Assembly (NCBI GenBank): GCA_000720805.1
Contig: JODI01000028.1
Coordinates: 39,371-103,370 of the forward strand
Length of the DNA stretch: 64,000 nucleotides
Direction of reading: 5' to 3'
From: Streptomyces violaceoruber
GTDB taxonomy: Bacteria > Actinomycetota > Actinomycetes > Streptomycetales > Streptomycetaceae
Below the pieces are notes generated by a model, which ran no database searches, was not told the DNA's origin, and saw only the letters and a list, made by a program, of their open reading frames with translations. Of this stretch, positions 18,312 through 27,751 are shown piece by piece. Numbering within the stretch: position 1 is the first letter of the stretch; each line of letters opens with the position of its first letter. Position numbers and translations under genes: made by a program.

Positions 18312-20228
18312 ATGAGCGCCCCAACCCCGGCCCCCGGTGATGACAGGCCCCGCGAAGGGTTTTACCCGGACCCGTCCATTCCTGGATATGTCCGGTACTG
18401 GAACGGTGCCGCCTGGGTACCGGGCACCAGCCGACCGGCCCCGACGGACGGCGAACCGCTCGCCCCACCGTCCGACGACGGCCCGGCAGGCGGGACCACC
18501 CCGGCCGCCCAGGCTGCCTCTGCGGCCCCGGCGGCCTCGGTGGAGGAGACGGGCCCGTACTTCTTCGACGAGGACCCGGTCGACGGACCCGGTCCGTCCG
18601 GCGGGTCCGGCGGGGCTGCCCCGTCCTCGCGCACGGCCGCCCAGCACGGTGGCCCTCCCGCCCCCGCGACCGGCTGGGGCGCCGACCGCTCCCACCAGTC
18701 GGGCTTCGGAGGGGACCAGGACCGCCGGGTGTCGTGGGGGGCGCCCCAGGGTGCCCAGCCGGGAGGCCCCCAAGGTGGGCGGGAGGGGGCTGATCCGCGG
18801 GTTCCGCGGGCGGCGGGGGCCGGCGACGGGCCGTCCCAGCCCGACGGTCGTTCCGCCCGTACGGACGGCACCGCGATGATCCCTCCCGCCGAGCCGGACG
18901 ATGCCGACGCGGGCAACACGTTCATCTTCCGCAGGCCCACGGCCGGACGCGGGGGAGCGGCGGCCGGCGCCGGAGCTCCCGGTGTCCCGGGTCCCGGTGG
19001 CCCCCCTGCCGACGAGGGCACGGTGACCTTCCGCGCGCTTTCCCCGCGCACGGCCCAGCAGAATCGGGCGGCCGGGGCGCACCAGGGGAGCACGGGCACA
19101 CCGGGCCCCGGATCCGCCCAGTCCGCGTCCGGCGCGGCGCCCGGAGCGTTCGGCGCCCAGTTCTCCGGGGGCGGCGGTACGGGTACGGGAGGTCCGGCAG
19201 GGGCGGCCGGGGGAGCCGGTGGGTCCGGAACGCCCGGTTCCGCCGACCCACGGGCACCCCACGCCACCGGCCACCCCGGCACCGGCGCCCAAGCCGCGTC
19301 CCCGGGCGCCTCCGCGTACTCCGGCACGCCCGGCACTCCCGCGGTCCCCGGCACCCAGGAAGCCCCCGGCTTCGGTGCCGGAAAGGCCGCGGCCGCCCGG
19401 GCCGCCGCAGCGCAGCCCCAGGCGGGCACCGGAGCCGGGGCAGCCGCCCAGGCCCCCTCGGCGCCCCCCGCCGCCCTCTCCGGCCCGCAGGCGACCCCTG
19501 CGGCCGGCCCGAGCGTGCCCCACCAGTCCGGCGGTCCTCAGCCGACCGGCCCCCGGCCCAGCTCAGGCACCCCCGCCTCCGCCCCCATGACCTCCGCCCC
19601 CATGGCACCCGGCGCCGGTGGCGGCCAGCCCTCCTGGGCGCAGCAGGTGCACCGGCTGGCAGGGGCGGACGACGGCGAGCAGCCGGTCCCGCCCTGGAAG
19701 CCGCCCGTCGACGACATCTTCCAGGCGGCCGCGCGGCGTCAGGCGTCGGCCCGTCCCGCGGGGCTCGGCAAGCGACTGGGCGCCCGGCTCGTCGACACGG
19801 TGGTGCTCGCGGGTGTCACCGCCGTGGCCGCCGTACCGCTCGGCACCAAGGCGATCGACCACGTCAACGAGAAGATCGACGCGGCCAAGCTGTCCGGTGA
19901 GACCGTCACGGTGTGGCTCCTCGACGGCACGACGTCGACGTATCTCGGCATCGTGCTGGCCGTCCTCCTCGTCTTCGGCGCTCTTTACGAGGCGCTGCCC
20001 ACCGCCAGGTGGGGCCGCACCCTCGGCAAGAAGATGTTCGGGCTGGACGTGCGGGACATCGAGGGCCACGAGGCCCCGTCCTTCGGCGCGGCGCTGCGCC
20101 GCTGGCTGGTCTACAGCGTGCCCGGACTGCTCGTCGTGGGAGTCGTGGGCGTCCTGTGGTGCCTGATCGACCGGCCGTGGCACCAGTGCTGGCACGACAA
20201 GGCCGCACATACGTTCGTCGCCGGCTGA
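18312..20228 (+). CDS. RDD-family membrane protein with DUF2510 head and long disordered linker
   Basis: 638 residues in three parts. Residues about 15-40 (REGFYPDPSIPGYVRYWNGA) are a DUF2510 motif. About 45-470 is a low-complexity Gly/Pro/Ala/Ser-rich linker. The last 150 are an RDD domain: RLGARLVDTVVLAGVTAV, a second helix after a charged loop, and TLGKKMFGLDVRD, ending with the DKAAHTFVAG tail. RDD proteins are small membrane proteins, some linked to Na+/H+ exchange or other ion movement. The ATG at 18312 is chosen because the DUF2510 motif starts immediately after it. Followed 91 bp later by a second RDD gene. Confidence 0.86.
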   Translation: MSAPTPAPGDDRPREGFYPDPSIPGYVRYWNGAAWVPGTSRPAPTDGEPLAPPSDDGPAGGTTPAAQAASAAPAASVEETGPYFFDEDPVDGPGPSGGSGGAAPSSRTAAQHGGPPAPATGWGADRSHQSGFGGDQDRRVSWGAPQGAQPGGPQGGREGADPRVPRAAGAGDGPSQPDGRSARTDGTAMIPPAEPDDADAGNTFIFRRPTAGRGGAAAGAGAPGVPGPGGPPADEGTVTFRALSPRTAQQNRAAGAHQGSTGTPGPGSAQSASGAAPGAFGAQFSGGGGTGTGGPAGAAGGAGGSGTPGSADPRAPHATGHPGTGAQAASPGASAYSGTPGTPAVPGTQEAPGFGAGKAAAARAAAAQPQAGTGAGAAAQAPSAPPAALSGPQATPAAGPSVPHQSGGPQPTGPRPSSGTPASAPMTSAPMAPGAGGGQPSWAQQVHRLAGADDGEQPVPPWKPPVDDIFQAAARRQASARPAGLGKRLGARLVDTVVLAGVTAVAAVPLGTKAIDHVNEKIDAAKLSGETVTVWLLDGTTSTYLGIVLAVLLVFGALYEALPTARWGRTLGKKMFGLDVRDIEGHEAPSFGAALRRWLVYSVPGLLVVGVVGVLWCLIDRPWHQCWHDKAAHTFVAG

Positions 20229-20319
20229 CCGGATCCACGGCACAAGCGCCGGAGGATCCGGTACTCCGGACGGCCGCTCGCCGGATGCGAAGCCGGAGGG
20301 TTCGCGGTCGACTCGGGCC

Positions 20320-21021
20320 ATGAGCACCGAACCTCCCGGCTCCGGTCAGCCGCCGGAAGACGACCCGTTCAGGAAGCAGCCCCCGCCTGACGAGGGCTCC
20401 GGTTCGCCGTACGACGCCCAGCCCCCGTACGGCAGCGGGGCCCAGCCTCCGCCGGGCGGTGATCCCTACGGGTCCGGCGGTCGTCAAGGGGGCGACCCTT
20501 ACGGTTCCGGCGGTCCTCAGGGCGGTGATCCCTACGGGTCCGGCGGCCACTACCCCGGCGATCCGCTGGCCGGCATGCCGCCGCTGGCCCCGAGCGGCAA
20601 GCGCACCCTCGCCCGGATCATCGACATGATCATGGTCGGCATCGTGGTCTGGCTGCTCACCCTGGCCTTCAACGTGCACGAGTACAGCATCGACGACAAC
20701 AACATCGAGTTCGGCAAGTCGTTCGGGCAGTCGTTGATCGCCGCCGTGCTCTACATCGCCTACGACACCGTCATGATCAGCAGGACGGGCCAGACCCTCG
20801 GCAAGAAGTGGCTGGGGATGCGGGTCGCCGGCCTCGACGACGGCTCCACGCCCTCCGTACAGACCACGCTGATCCGCTCGGCGGTGCTGTGGATCCCGTT
20901 CGCGTTCTGCTGCGCCTGCATCTGGACCGCGATCTCGGGCGGCTGGAGCTACTTCGACAAGCCCTACAAGCAGGGCCTGCACGACAAGGCGGCCAAGACG
21001 GTCGTCGTCAGCACCGACTGA
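20320..21021 (+). CDS. RDD-family membrane protein with repetitive Gly/Tyr-rich head
   Basis: 233 residues. The N-terminal 85 are Pro/Gly-rich with GGDPYGSGG repeated three times or more, encoded by near-identical DNA units at about 20458-20555. The rest is an RDD domain with three membrane helices, containing RTLARIIDMIMVG, GQTLGKKWLGMRVAGLDD and the tail GLHDKAAKTVVVS. It is a shorter paralogue of the upstream RDD gene, in tandem and probably co-transcribed. Function unknown. Confidence 0.85.
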   Translation: MSTEPPGSGQPPEDDPFRKQPPPDEGSGSPYDAQPPYGSGAQPPPGGDPYGSGGRQGGDPYGSGGPQGGDPYGSGGHYPGDPLAGMPPLAPSGKRTLARIIDMIMVGIVVWLLTLAFNVHEYSIDDNNIEFGKSFGQSLIAAVLYIAYDTVMISRTGQTLGKKWLGMRVAGLDDGSTPSVQTTLIRSAVLWIPFAFCCACIWTAISGGWSYFDKPYKQGLHDKAAKTVVVSTD

Positions 21022-21059
21022 CCGCCTCGGTACGTCCTCGGTGCGCTCTCAGCCGTCGG

Positions 21060-21392
21060 TCAGGAAGCAGCGCGCTCGTGCACCGGACGCTCGGACGCCG
21101 CCGCGGCGATCGAGGCCGTCGCCGACGCGGTCTCCGGCTGCGTCTGCGGGGTCTGCGTCTGCGCGGTCTGCGTCGCGGGCCGGTTCACCGCGACCACGCG
21201 GGACCTGGGCATCGGGATCGTCATGGCGACCAGCAGACCGAGGGCGAGTGCCGCGAGGGCGATGATCACGATCCCCACGCCCGAACTCGTCTCTGACAGC
21301 AGCAGCATGGCGAGCGTCGAGCAGATCACGGTGCACGAACCGTAGGCGAGCTGTGCGGCCGTCGGGCGAGGCGTGACAGTCGGACGAGGCAT
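21060..21392 (-). CDS. Small membrane protein, two helices
   Basis: 110 residues. Two hydrophobic stretches, QLAYGSCTVICSTLAMLLL and VGIVIIALAALALGLLVAM, form a helical hairpin, followed by a Thr/Gln/Ala-rich cytoplasmic or extracellular tail. The ATG at 21392 has a GAGGAC-like ribosome site. It is convergent with the RDD gene and divergent from the M6 protease gene. No domain recognised. Confidence 0.7.
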   Translation of the reverse strand: MPRPTVTPRPTAAQLAYGSCTVICSTLAMLLLSETSSGVGIVIIALAALALGLLVAMTIPMPRSRVVAVNRPATQTAQTQTPQTQPETASATASIAAAASERPVHERAAS

Positions 21393-21677
21393 GGCAATCG
21401 TGTCCTCGGAAGTGGGGGTCCACGGGGGCGTCGGCCTGGCTTTCCGCCGATTTCAGGGCGTTCCGCCAATCGACTCTAATCGCCTGCATGCCCGAGCGGA
21501 ACGACAGGTAAGCGTGACCTGACCAACAGGGCCGGAGCACAGGGGGCGCACGGGTTCATGGCGTCCAGCAAGTGGACAGAACCGCGCGCCCGTTCGAGAG
21601 GGGCGTCGTCGCCCTCCGTGAGCACGCGCGCGGTGGCCCGGCGTTCGCAAAGCGGACGCCAACTTCGCATAGTGCAA

Positions 21678-21695
21678 TTGACCTGCTCAAGTCAA
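21678..21695. promoter_or_regulatory. Inverted repeat TTGAC-N8-GTCAA
   Basis: The arms at 21678-21682 and 21691-21695 pair perfectly. They share the half-site GTCAA with the larger palindrome 25 bp downstream, suggesting two sites for one regulator of the M6 protease. Confidence 0.5.
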
Positions 21696-21719
21696 GGTCT
21701 GTCTTTTCTTCCCAACCTC

Positions 21720-21743
21720 TAGTCAAATGTCGTCACTTGACTA
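21720..21743. promoter_or_regulatory. Perfect inverted repeat TAGTCAA-N10-TTGACTA
   Basis: Seven-base arms at 21720-21726 and 21737-21743, about 80 bp upstream of the protease GTG. The 24-bp dyad in an AT-rich pocket is a good operator candidate for a dimeric regulator. Confidence 0.6.
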
Positions 21744-21825
21744 CACGCGTTGAACAGCGCGCGCGGACCCACCAGGCCCAGGACCCCCCTCCTTCCGCGC
21801 GCCCGGACGCGGGGGAGGAACTCAA

Positions 21826-24159
21826 GTGACCAGCAGATCCTGGCAGTTCAGAACGGCGGCGACAGTCGTCGCGTTCGCCGCGGCCACGGCGACCTTCTCG
21901 GCCTTCTCGGTGGCCCAGGCCGACTCGACCGCGGCACCCCGGGCCGTGGACGGGCACGACCCGCAGCCGGCCAAGATGAAGGGACATGACCTGGACGGTC
22001 CGCTGTCCAAGACCCAGGAGGCCCAGCGCGAAGAGGCGCTCAACCAGGTCATATCCGGCTCCGCCAAGGTGCGGGACCGCAACGGCTCCAAGGTCGTCAA
22101 GCTCAAGGGCGACGACAAGTACGTCGAACTCGGCCGCGAGCAGACCGACAAGATCTTCACGATCCTGGTCGAGTTCGGCGACCAGGTCGACAGCCGCTAC
22201 GGCGGCACCCCCGGCCCGCTGCACAACCAGATAGCCCAGCCGGACCGCGCGCAGAACAACAGCACCGCGTGGCAGGCGGACTACAACCAGAAGCACTTCC
22301 AGGACCTCTACTTCGGCACCGGCAAGAACACCGAGTCGCTGAAGAAGTACTACGAGAAGCAGTCCTCGGGCCGCTACTCCGTCGACGGTGAGGTCACCGA
22401 CTGGGTCAAGGTCCCCTACAACGAGGCCCGTTACGGCTCCAACGAGGCGTCCACCGGCGCCTGGTACGCCGTGCAGGACGGCGTCAACGCCTGGGTCGCC
22501 GAGCGCGAGGCCGCCGGTGACACCGCCGCCGAGATCAAGGCGGAGCTGGCCGAGTTCGACCAGTGGGACCGCTACGACTTCGACGGCGACGGCGACTTCA
22601 ACGAGCCCGACGGCTACATCGACCACTTCCAGATCGTGCACGCCGGCGAGGACGAGTCCGCGGGTGGCGGCGCCCAGGGCGAGGACGCCATCTGGGCCCA
22701 CCGCTGGTACGCCTTCGGCACCGACGCCGGATCCACCGGCCCGGACACCAACAAGCTCGGCGGCACGCAGATCGGTGACACCGGCATCTGGGTCGGCGAC
22801 TACACCATCCAGCCGGAGAACGGCGGCCTGGGCGTCTTCGCCCACGAGTACGGCCACGACCTGGGCCTGCCCGACGAGTACGACACCGCCGGCGGCGAGA
22901 ACTCCACCGGCTTCTGGACGCTGATGTCCTCCGGTTCCTGGCTCGGCACCGGCAAGGACGCCATCGGCGACCTGCCCGGCGACATGAACGCCTGGGACAA
23001 GCTGCAACTGGGCTGGCTCGACTACGACATCGCCCAGGCGGGCGTGAAGTCGAACCACACCCTCGGTGTCGCGGAGTACAACACCAAGAACCCGCAGGGC
23101 CTCGTGGTCCAGCTGCCCGACAAGACGGTCACCACCGAGGTCGTCGCCCCGGCGCAGGGCAGCAAGCAGTGGTGGAGCGGCAGCGGCAACGACCTGCGCA
23201 ACTCCCTCGCCCGCACGGTCGACCTGACCGGCAAGTCGTCCGCGAGCCTCACCCTCGACGGCTGGTGGGACATCGAGGCGGACTACGACTACCTCTACAC
23301 CGAGGTCTCCACGGACGGCGGCACCAACTGGACGCCCGTCGACGGCAAGCTGGCCGACGGCAGCGCCATCCCGCGTGACGGCAGCGGCAAGCCCGCCCTC
23401 ACCGGCACGGTGGACGCGTACCAGAAGCTGACGTTCCCGCTGGACGCCTACGCCGGCCAGAAGATCGGCCTGCGCTTCCGCTACCAGACCGACGGCGGAG
23501 TGGCCCTGAAGGGCTTCGCGGCCGACGAGATCACCGTGACCGCCGACGGCGCCGCCCTGTTCTCCGACAACGCCGAGTCCACGGACGCGGCCTGGACGCC
23601 GAGCGGCTTCTCCCGCATCGGCGCGGCCATCACGGACGACTACCCGCAGTACTACATCGCCGAGAACCGCCAGTACGTGTCCTACGACAAGGTCCTCAAG
23701 GTCGGCCCGTACAACTACGGCTTCTCGACGACCCGTCCGGACTGGGTGGAGCACTACCCGTACCAGAACGGCCTGCTGATCTGGAAGTGGGACACCTCCC
23801 AGGCCGACGACAACACCAGCCAGCACGCCGGCACGGGTCTGATCCTGCCGATCGACTCCCACCCGACCCCGCTGAAGTGGTCCGACGGCACGCTGATGCG
23901 CAACCGCATCCAGGCCTTCGACTCGACCTTCACCCGGCAGCAGACGGACGCGCTCACGCTGCACAAGGCGGACGTCCCGACCAAGATCAAGTCGCGGGTC
24001 GGCGTCCCGGTCTTCGACGACGGCACGTCGAGCTACTACGACACCTCGAACCCGTTCGCGGGCGTCAAGGTCACTGACACCGACACCCGGATCAAGATCA
24101 CCAAGGAGCCGGCGGACGGCTCGACGATCTCGGTCCAGGTTGGACCGTCCGCGAAGTAG
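21826..24159 (+). CDS. Secreted M6-family metalloprotease (immune inhibitor A type)
   Basis: 777 residues. An N-terminal signal peptide runs over about residues 1-32 and ends at SVAQA-DS. The zinc site is HEYGH (His340-Glu341-His344) in AHEYGHDLGLPDEYD, followed by MSSGSW, the Met-turn region. A DFDGDGDFNEPDGYIDHF segment is a likely Ca2+ loop. Downstream lie beta-rich modules with STDGGTNWTP and a C-terminal MAM/VEG-like fold. Relatives are extracellular proteases of Streptomyces and InhA of Bacillus. The GTG start follows GGGGGAGG. It has a large upstream control region and a strong terminator behind. Confidence 0.94.
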   Translation: MTSRSWQFRTAATVVAFAAATATFSAFSVAQADSTAAPRAVDGHDPQPAKMKGHDLDGPLSKTQEAQREEALNQVISGSAKVRDRNGSKVVKLKGDDKYVELGREQTDKIFTILVEFGDQVDSRYGGTPGPLHNQIAQPDRAQNNSTAWQADYNQKHFQDLYFGTGKNTESLKKYYEKQSSGRYSVDGEVTDWVKVPYNEARYGSNEASTGAWYAVQDGVNAWVAEREAAGDTAAEIKAELAEFDQWDRYDFDGDGDFNEPDGYIDHFQIVHAGEDESAGGGAQGEDAIWAHRWYAFGTDAGSTGPDTNKLGGTQIGDTGIWVGDYTIQPENGGLGVFAHEYGHDLGLPDEYDTAGGENSTGFWTLMSSGSWLGTGKDAIGDLPGDMNAWDKLQLGWLDYDIAQAGVKSNHTLGVAEYNTKNPQGLVVQLPDKTVTTEVVAPAQGSKQWWSGSGNDLRNSLARTVDLTGKSSASLTLDGWWDIEADYDYLYTEVSTDGGTNWTPVDGKLADGSAIPRDGSGKPALTGTVDAYQKLTFPLDAYAGQKIGLRFRYQTDGGVALKGFAADEITVTADGAALFSDNAESTDAAWTPSGFSRIGAAITDDYPQYYIAENRQYVSYDKVLKVGPYNYGFSTTRPDWVEHYPYQNGLLIWKWDTSQADDNTSQHAGTGLILPIDSHPTPLKWSDGTLMRNRIQAFDSTFTRQQTDALTLHKADVPTKIKSRVGVPVFDDGTSSYYDTSNPFAGVKVTDTDTRIKITKEPADGSTISVQVGPSAK

Positions 24160-24185
24160 ACAGCATCTTCGCAGGTCAGAAGCGT

Positions 24186-24219
24186 ATCGGCGGCAACCCC
24201 CTGGCGGGTTGCCGCCGAT
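24186..24219. terminator. Strong terminator after the M6 protease
   Basis: A perfect 14-bp stem (24186-24199 with 24206-24219) and a 6-base loop, followed by CGTGTTT. Confidence 0.85.
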
Positions 24220-24292
24220 CGTGTTTAGGTGCGTCCTGTGGCTCCCTTATTGACACAGGCTTCGACGACGACTCGCACGGGGGTGTGACCGC

Positions 24293-24649
24293 ATGGCCGC
24301 AGGAGGTTTCTGCAAGCTGCCGACCGGCAGCGTGGTGGTGGCATTGAACCTGCCCAGCCCCACCGCCGAGGGAACGGGCTCCGTCCGCTTCCTCGTCCAC
24401 GCCCAGAACCGTGCGCGCGCCCTGACCAGGCTGCGCAACCTGGGTATGCGCGCGGTCTACCTGCGGGGCAACGCGGCCCCGCCGACCCCGGACGAGATCA
24501 CCGCGGTCCTGCACCATCCGGACGGCCTGATATGGCGTACGGCCCCTGACAACGGTGTCGGCGGCCCGGAACTCGTCCAGGAGCTGTGGCACCCCGTCCG
24601 GGCACTGCTCAGACGCCCGGCGACACCCACGGGGCCGACCGTGACGTAG
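24293..24649 (+). CDS. Conserved hypothetical protein, 118 residues
   Basis: An alpha/beta protein starting MAAGGFCKLPTGSVVVALNL with a later NRARALTRLRNLGMRAVYLRG segment. No membrane helix or signal. It lies between two terminators or convergent genes and looks codon-biased like a real gene (high G+C at third positions throughout). I recognise no family. The ATG at 24293 has only a weak ribosome site (GGGGGTGTG). Confidence 0.65.
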   Translation: MAAGGFCKLPTGSVVVALNLPSPTAEGTGSVRFLVHAQNRARALTRLRNLGMRAVYLRGNAAPPTPDEITAVLHHPDGLIWRTAPDNGVGGPELVQELWHPVRALLRRPATPTGPTVT

Positions 24650-24692
24650 CGCCGCGGGAGACCCGTCGGGAGCTCCCCGGACGAAAGAGCAC

Positions 24693-25283
24693 CTAGGCGA
24701 CCACGGGCTTCCCGGACAGCTCCACGCCCGCCTCCCGCAGCTCCTCCAGCGCCCGCTCGGTCGTGGCCTCGGCCACCCCGGCGGTCAGGTCCAGCAGCAC
24801 CTGGGTACGGAAGCCCTCCCGGGCGGCGTCCAGGGCGGTGGCGCGGACGCAGTGGTCGGTCGCGATGCCGACCACGTCCACCTCCTCGACCTCCCGGGCG
24901 CGCAGCCAGTCGGCCAGCGTCATGCCGTTCTCGTCGGCGCCCTCGAAGCCGCTGTAGGCCGCCGCGTACGCTCCCTTGTCGAAGACGGCGTCGACCGCGC
25001 CGGAGGCGACCGCGGGGGCGAAGTTCGGGTGGAAGCCCACGCCCTCGGTGCCGGCGACGCAGTGGGCGGGCCAGGAGTGGGCGTAGTCCGGGTTGTCGGC
25101 GAAGTGGCCGCCGGGGGCGATGTGGTGGTCGCGGGTGGCCACGACGTGCTGGTACCCGGAGCCGGCCGCCTGACCGATCAGCTCGGTGACGGCGGCGGCG
25201 ACATCGGCACCCCCGGCCACCGCGAGACTGCCCCCCTCGCAGAAGTCGTTCTGCACGTCAACGACGATCAAGGCGCGGCGCAT
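24693..25283 (-). CDS. pncA: Nicotinamidase (isochorismatase fold)
   Basis: 196 residues. Hydrolyses nicotinamide to nicotinate in NAD salvage. The catalytic Asp is in [14 protein letters not shown], the Lys in DKGAY, and the Cys in [14 protein letters not shown]. The metal-binding [10 protein letters not shown] is intact. The ATG at 25283 is preceded by AAGGA. It lies 131 bp downstream of pncB on the same strand, so the two successive salvage steps are probably co-expressed. Confidence 0.95.
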   Translation of the reverse strand: MRRALIVVDVQNDFCEGGSLAVAGGADVAAAVTELIGQAAGSGYQHVVATRDHHIAPGGHFADNPDYAHSWPAHCVAGTEGVGFHPNFAPAVASGAVDAVFDKGAYAAAYSGFEGADENGMTLADWLRAREVEEVDVVGIATDHCVRATALDAAREGFRTQVLLDLTAGVAEATTERALEELREAGVELSGKPVVA

Positions 25284-25414
25284 GGTCGGTGTCCTTCGGT
25301 TATGGACGACTGGGTCATGGAAGGGATGAGGGCCCGGCCGGTGAACTTCCGAGCCTATTGACTCCAAGGGCCGCGCGGGAGGGGGCGTTACGGGCGTTTC
25401 CCGGCACACCCGCC

Positions 25415-26761
25415 TTAGCTACCCGTGCGCCCGTGCGCGTACTCCGTCGGAATGACCGGTTCCCCGCGCGACAGCTGGGTCGCCGACAGGGGCAGGCTGC
25501 CGCGGGCGGTCGCGTGCCGGTCGCGTACGACGTCCAGGGGCTCGCGGGCCACGACATCGCCGCCCTTGACCAGCTCGACCAGCAGCTGCCGCTCGGCCAG
25601 CTCGGCCGGCACCGGCCCGGTGCCGACGACCTCGGCCTCCGCGATCCCGTGCTCGTCCAGGCGCCGCGCGGCCCACTTGCGGCCGCCGACGGAGGTCTTG
25701 CCGCCGGTGGACTTCTTCGCCACCGGGACCAGCGGGGCCTTCGGGTCGGCGGTCTCGGCGCGGGCGACCAGCTTGTAGACCATCGAGGCCGTGGGGTGTC
25801 CGGAGCCGGTCACCAGCTGGGTGCCGACGCCGTACGCGTCCACGGGCGCCGCCGCCAGCGAGGCGATGGCGTACTCGTCCAGGTCCGAGGTCACGATGAT
25901 CTTCGTGTCGGTGGCGCCCAGCTCGTCCAGCTGCTGCCGTACGCGATGCGCGACCAGCAGCAGGTCCCCGGAGTCGATCCGCACCGCGCCCAGCTCGGGC
26001 CCGGCGACCTCGACGGCCGTCCGGACGGCCTCGGTGACGTCGTAGGTGTCCACGAGCAGGGTCGTGCCCCGGCCCAGCGAGTTCACCTGGGCCTGGAAGG
26101 CGTCCCGCTCCTGGTCGTGCAGGAGGGTGAAGGCGTGGGCGGACGTGCCCACGGTGGGGATGCCGTAGCGGAAGCCGGCCGCGAGGTCGGAGGTGGTGGT
26201 GAAGCCGCCGACGTACGCGGCGCGCGCGGCGGCGACCGCGGCCAGTTCGTGGGTGCGGCGGGCACCCATCTCGATCAGCGGCCGCCCGCCGGCTGCGGAG
26301 GCCATCCGCGAGGCGGCCGCGGCGATCGCCGAGTCGTGGTTGAGGATGGACAGGATGACGGTCTCCAGGAGCACGCACTCGGCGAAGGACCCCTCGACCC
26401 GCATGATCGGCGAGCCCGGGAAGTACACCTCGCCCTCCGGATAGCCCCAGACGTCACCCGAGAAGCGGTACGAGGCGAGCCACTCCAGGGTCTCCTCGTC
26501 GACGATCGAGTGCTCCCGCAGGAAGCCGAGGACGTCCGCGTCGAACCGGAAGTTCTCGACGGCGTCCAGGACACGCCCGGTGCCCGCGACGACACCGTAC
26601 CTGCGACCTTCCGGCAACCGCCGGGTGAAGACTTCGAACACGCTGCGCCGTTCGGCGGTACCCGCCTTCAGCGCCGCCTGCAGCATTGTCAGCTCGTACT
26701 GGTCCGTGAAGAGCGCCGTAGAGGGAACGTCCACCGGCAGCCCAAGGTCCGCTGTGTTCAT
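25415..26761 (-). CDS. pncB: Nicotinate phosphoribosyltransferase
   Basis: 448 residues. Makes nicotinate mononucleotide from nicotinate and PRPP. Family motifs: [13 protein letters not shown] at the N-terminus, [23 protein letters not shown] with the phosphorylated-type His, and [17 protein letters not shown]. The ATG at 26761 is eight bases after a TACGAT box, so the transcript is probably leaderless. Divergent from clpS with a palindrome in the 57-bp gap. pncA follows. Confidence 0.95.
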   Translation of the reverse strand: MNTADLGLPVDVPSTALFTDQYELTMLQAALKAGTAERRSVFEVFTRRLPEGRRYGVVAGTGRVLDAVENFRFDADVLGFLREHSIVDEETLEWLASYRFSGDVWGYPEGEVYFPGSPIMRVEGSFAECVLLETVILSILNHDSAIAAAASRMASAAGGRPLIEMGARRTHELAAVAAARAAYVGGFTTTSDLAAGFRYGIPTVGTSAHAFTLLHDQERDAFQAQVNSLGRGTTLLVDTYDVTEAVRTAVEVAGPELGAVRIDSGDLLLVAHRVRQQLDELGATDTKIIVTSDLDEYAIASLAAAPVDAYGVGTQLVTGSGHPTASMVYKLVARAETADPKAPLVPVAKKSTGGKTSVGGRKWAARRLDEHGIAEAEVVGTGPVPAELAERQLLVELVKGGDVVAREPLDVVRDRHATARGSLPLSATQLSRGEPVIPTEYAHGRTGS

Positions 26762-26783
26762 GGCAAGAGATCGTACCCCCATT

Positions 26784-26798
26784 TCGTCAGTGTGACGA
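26784..26798. promoter_or_regulatory. Perfect palindrome TCGTCA-GTG-TGACGA between pncB and clpS
   Basis: Six-base arms separated by three bases, flanked by CCCCC on the left and GGGGGG on the right that extend the symmetry. Centred in the shared promoter gap of divergent genes, so it may control both. Confidence 0.55.
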
Positions 26799-26818
26799 TT
26801 TACGGGGGGCGTGGCAGC

Positions 26819-27136
26819 ATGGGCCTTGTGACGTCACCCGCTCCCCTTGAGACCGAACGCACCGAGTCGGCGGAAGAGGTCTTCGCCGTCCCGGAACCCG
26901 ACGTCCCCTGGGTCACCATCGTTCACAACGACCCGGTCAACCTCATGAGCTACGTGACGTACGTCTTTCAGACGTACTTCGGCTACTCGAAGGACAAGGC
27001 CACCAAGCTCATGCTCGATGTCCACCACAAGGGCCGGGCGGTCGTCTCCAGCGGCAGTCGCGAGGAGATGGAACGCGACGTGCAGGCCATGCACGGCTAC
27101 GGTCTGTGGGCCACCCTCCAGCAGGACCGGAAGTAG
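26819..27136 (+). CDS. clpS: ATP-dependent Clp protease adaptor ClpS
   Basis: 105 residues. ClpS delivers N-degron substrates (Phe, Tyr, Trp, Leu N-termini) to ClpC/ClpA. The family motifs [29 protein letters not shown] and VHHKGRAVV are all present, including the Asn-Asp pair that binds the substrate N-terminus. The ATG at 26819 or the GTG at 26828 could start; I use the ATG. The DUF2017 gene follows after 12 bp, a pairing seen across actinobacteria. Confidence 0.96.
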   Translation: MGLVTSPAPLETERTESAEEVFAVPEPDVPWVTIVHNDPVNLMSYVTYVFQTYFGYSKDKATKLMLDVHHKGRAVVSSGSREEMERDVQAMHGYGLWATLQQDRK

Positions 27137-27148
27137 CGAACTCCCTTC

Positions 27149-27751
27149 ATGCCAGGACACTTCGAACCGCTCCCCGGCGGCGGCGCGGCCGTCGCCCTCG
27201 ACGACGTCGAGATCTCCATCATCCGGTCGCTGGCCGTCCAGCTCCTGGAACTCATCGGCCCCGGCCCCGCCGAGGACACCCCCGACGATCCGCTCGCCGA
27301 GCTGTTCGCGGAGGGTCCCAGCGAGCCCCCCGCCGACCCGGTCCTCAGACGGCTCTTCCCCGACGCCTACAGCGACCCGGAGGGCGCCCCCGGACCGAAG
27401 CAGGCCGAGGAGGAGCGGGCGTACTCCGCGGAGTTCCGCCGCTACACCGAGAACGATCTGCGGGCCGGCAAACGGGAGAACGCCCTCGCGGTGGTCCGCT
27501 CCCTGGACGCGCTCGACTCGGGCGGCAAGGAGGCGGCGGTGCTCAAGCTGTCGCCCGGCGAGTCCCAGCAGTGGCTGAGCGCCCTCAACGACCTGCGGCT
27601 GGCGATCGGCTCCCGGCTGGAGATCACCGACGAGGACGACAGCGACCTCCTCTACCACCTGCCGGACGAGGACCCGCGCAAGCCGATGGTGATGGCCTAC
27701 CTGTGGCTGGGCGGGCTCCAGGAGACACTCGTCAGCACGCTCATGCCCTGA
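27149..27751 (+). CDS. DUF2017 family protein
   Basis: 200 residues, soluble, acidic and helical, beginning MPGHFEPLPGGGAAVALDDV. The EFRRYTENDLRAGKRENALA and LRLAIGSRLEI segments are typical of DUF2017. It lies 12 bp behind clpS and is almost certainly in its operon, suggesting a link to regulated proteolysis, but its biochemical role is not known. Confidence 0.88.
   Translation: MPGHFEPLPGGGAAVALDDVEISIIRSLAVQLLELIGPGPAEDTPDDPLAELFAEGPSEPPADPVLRRLFPDAYSDPEGAPGPKQAEEERAYSAEFRRYTENDLRAGKRENALAVVRSLDALDSGGKEAAVLKLSPGESQQWLSALNDLRLAIGSRLEITDEDDSDLLYHLPDEDPRKPMVMAYLWLGGLQETLVSTLMP

Larger units (their letters stand above)
21393..21825. other. 433-bp regulatory region upstream of the M6 protease
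   Basis: No coding sequence is convincing. The part nearest the protease is unusually AT-rich for this genome (about 21670-21750) and contains two GTCAA-type inverted repeats, described separately. This looks like a complex promoter. Confidence 0.6.
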
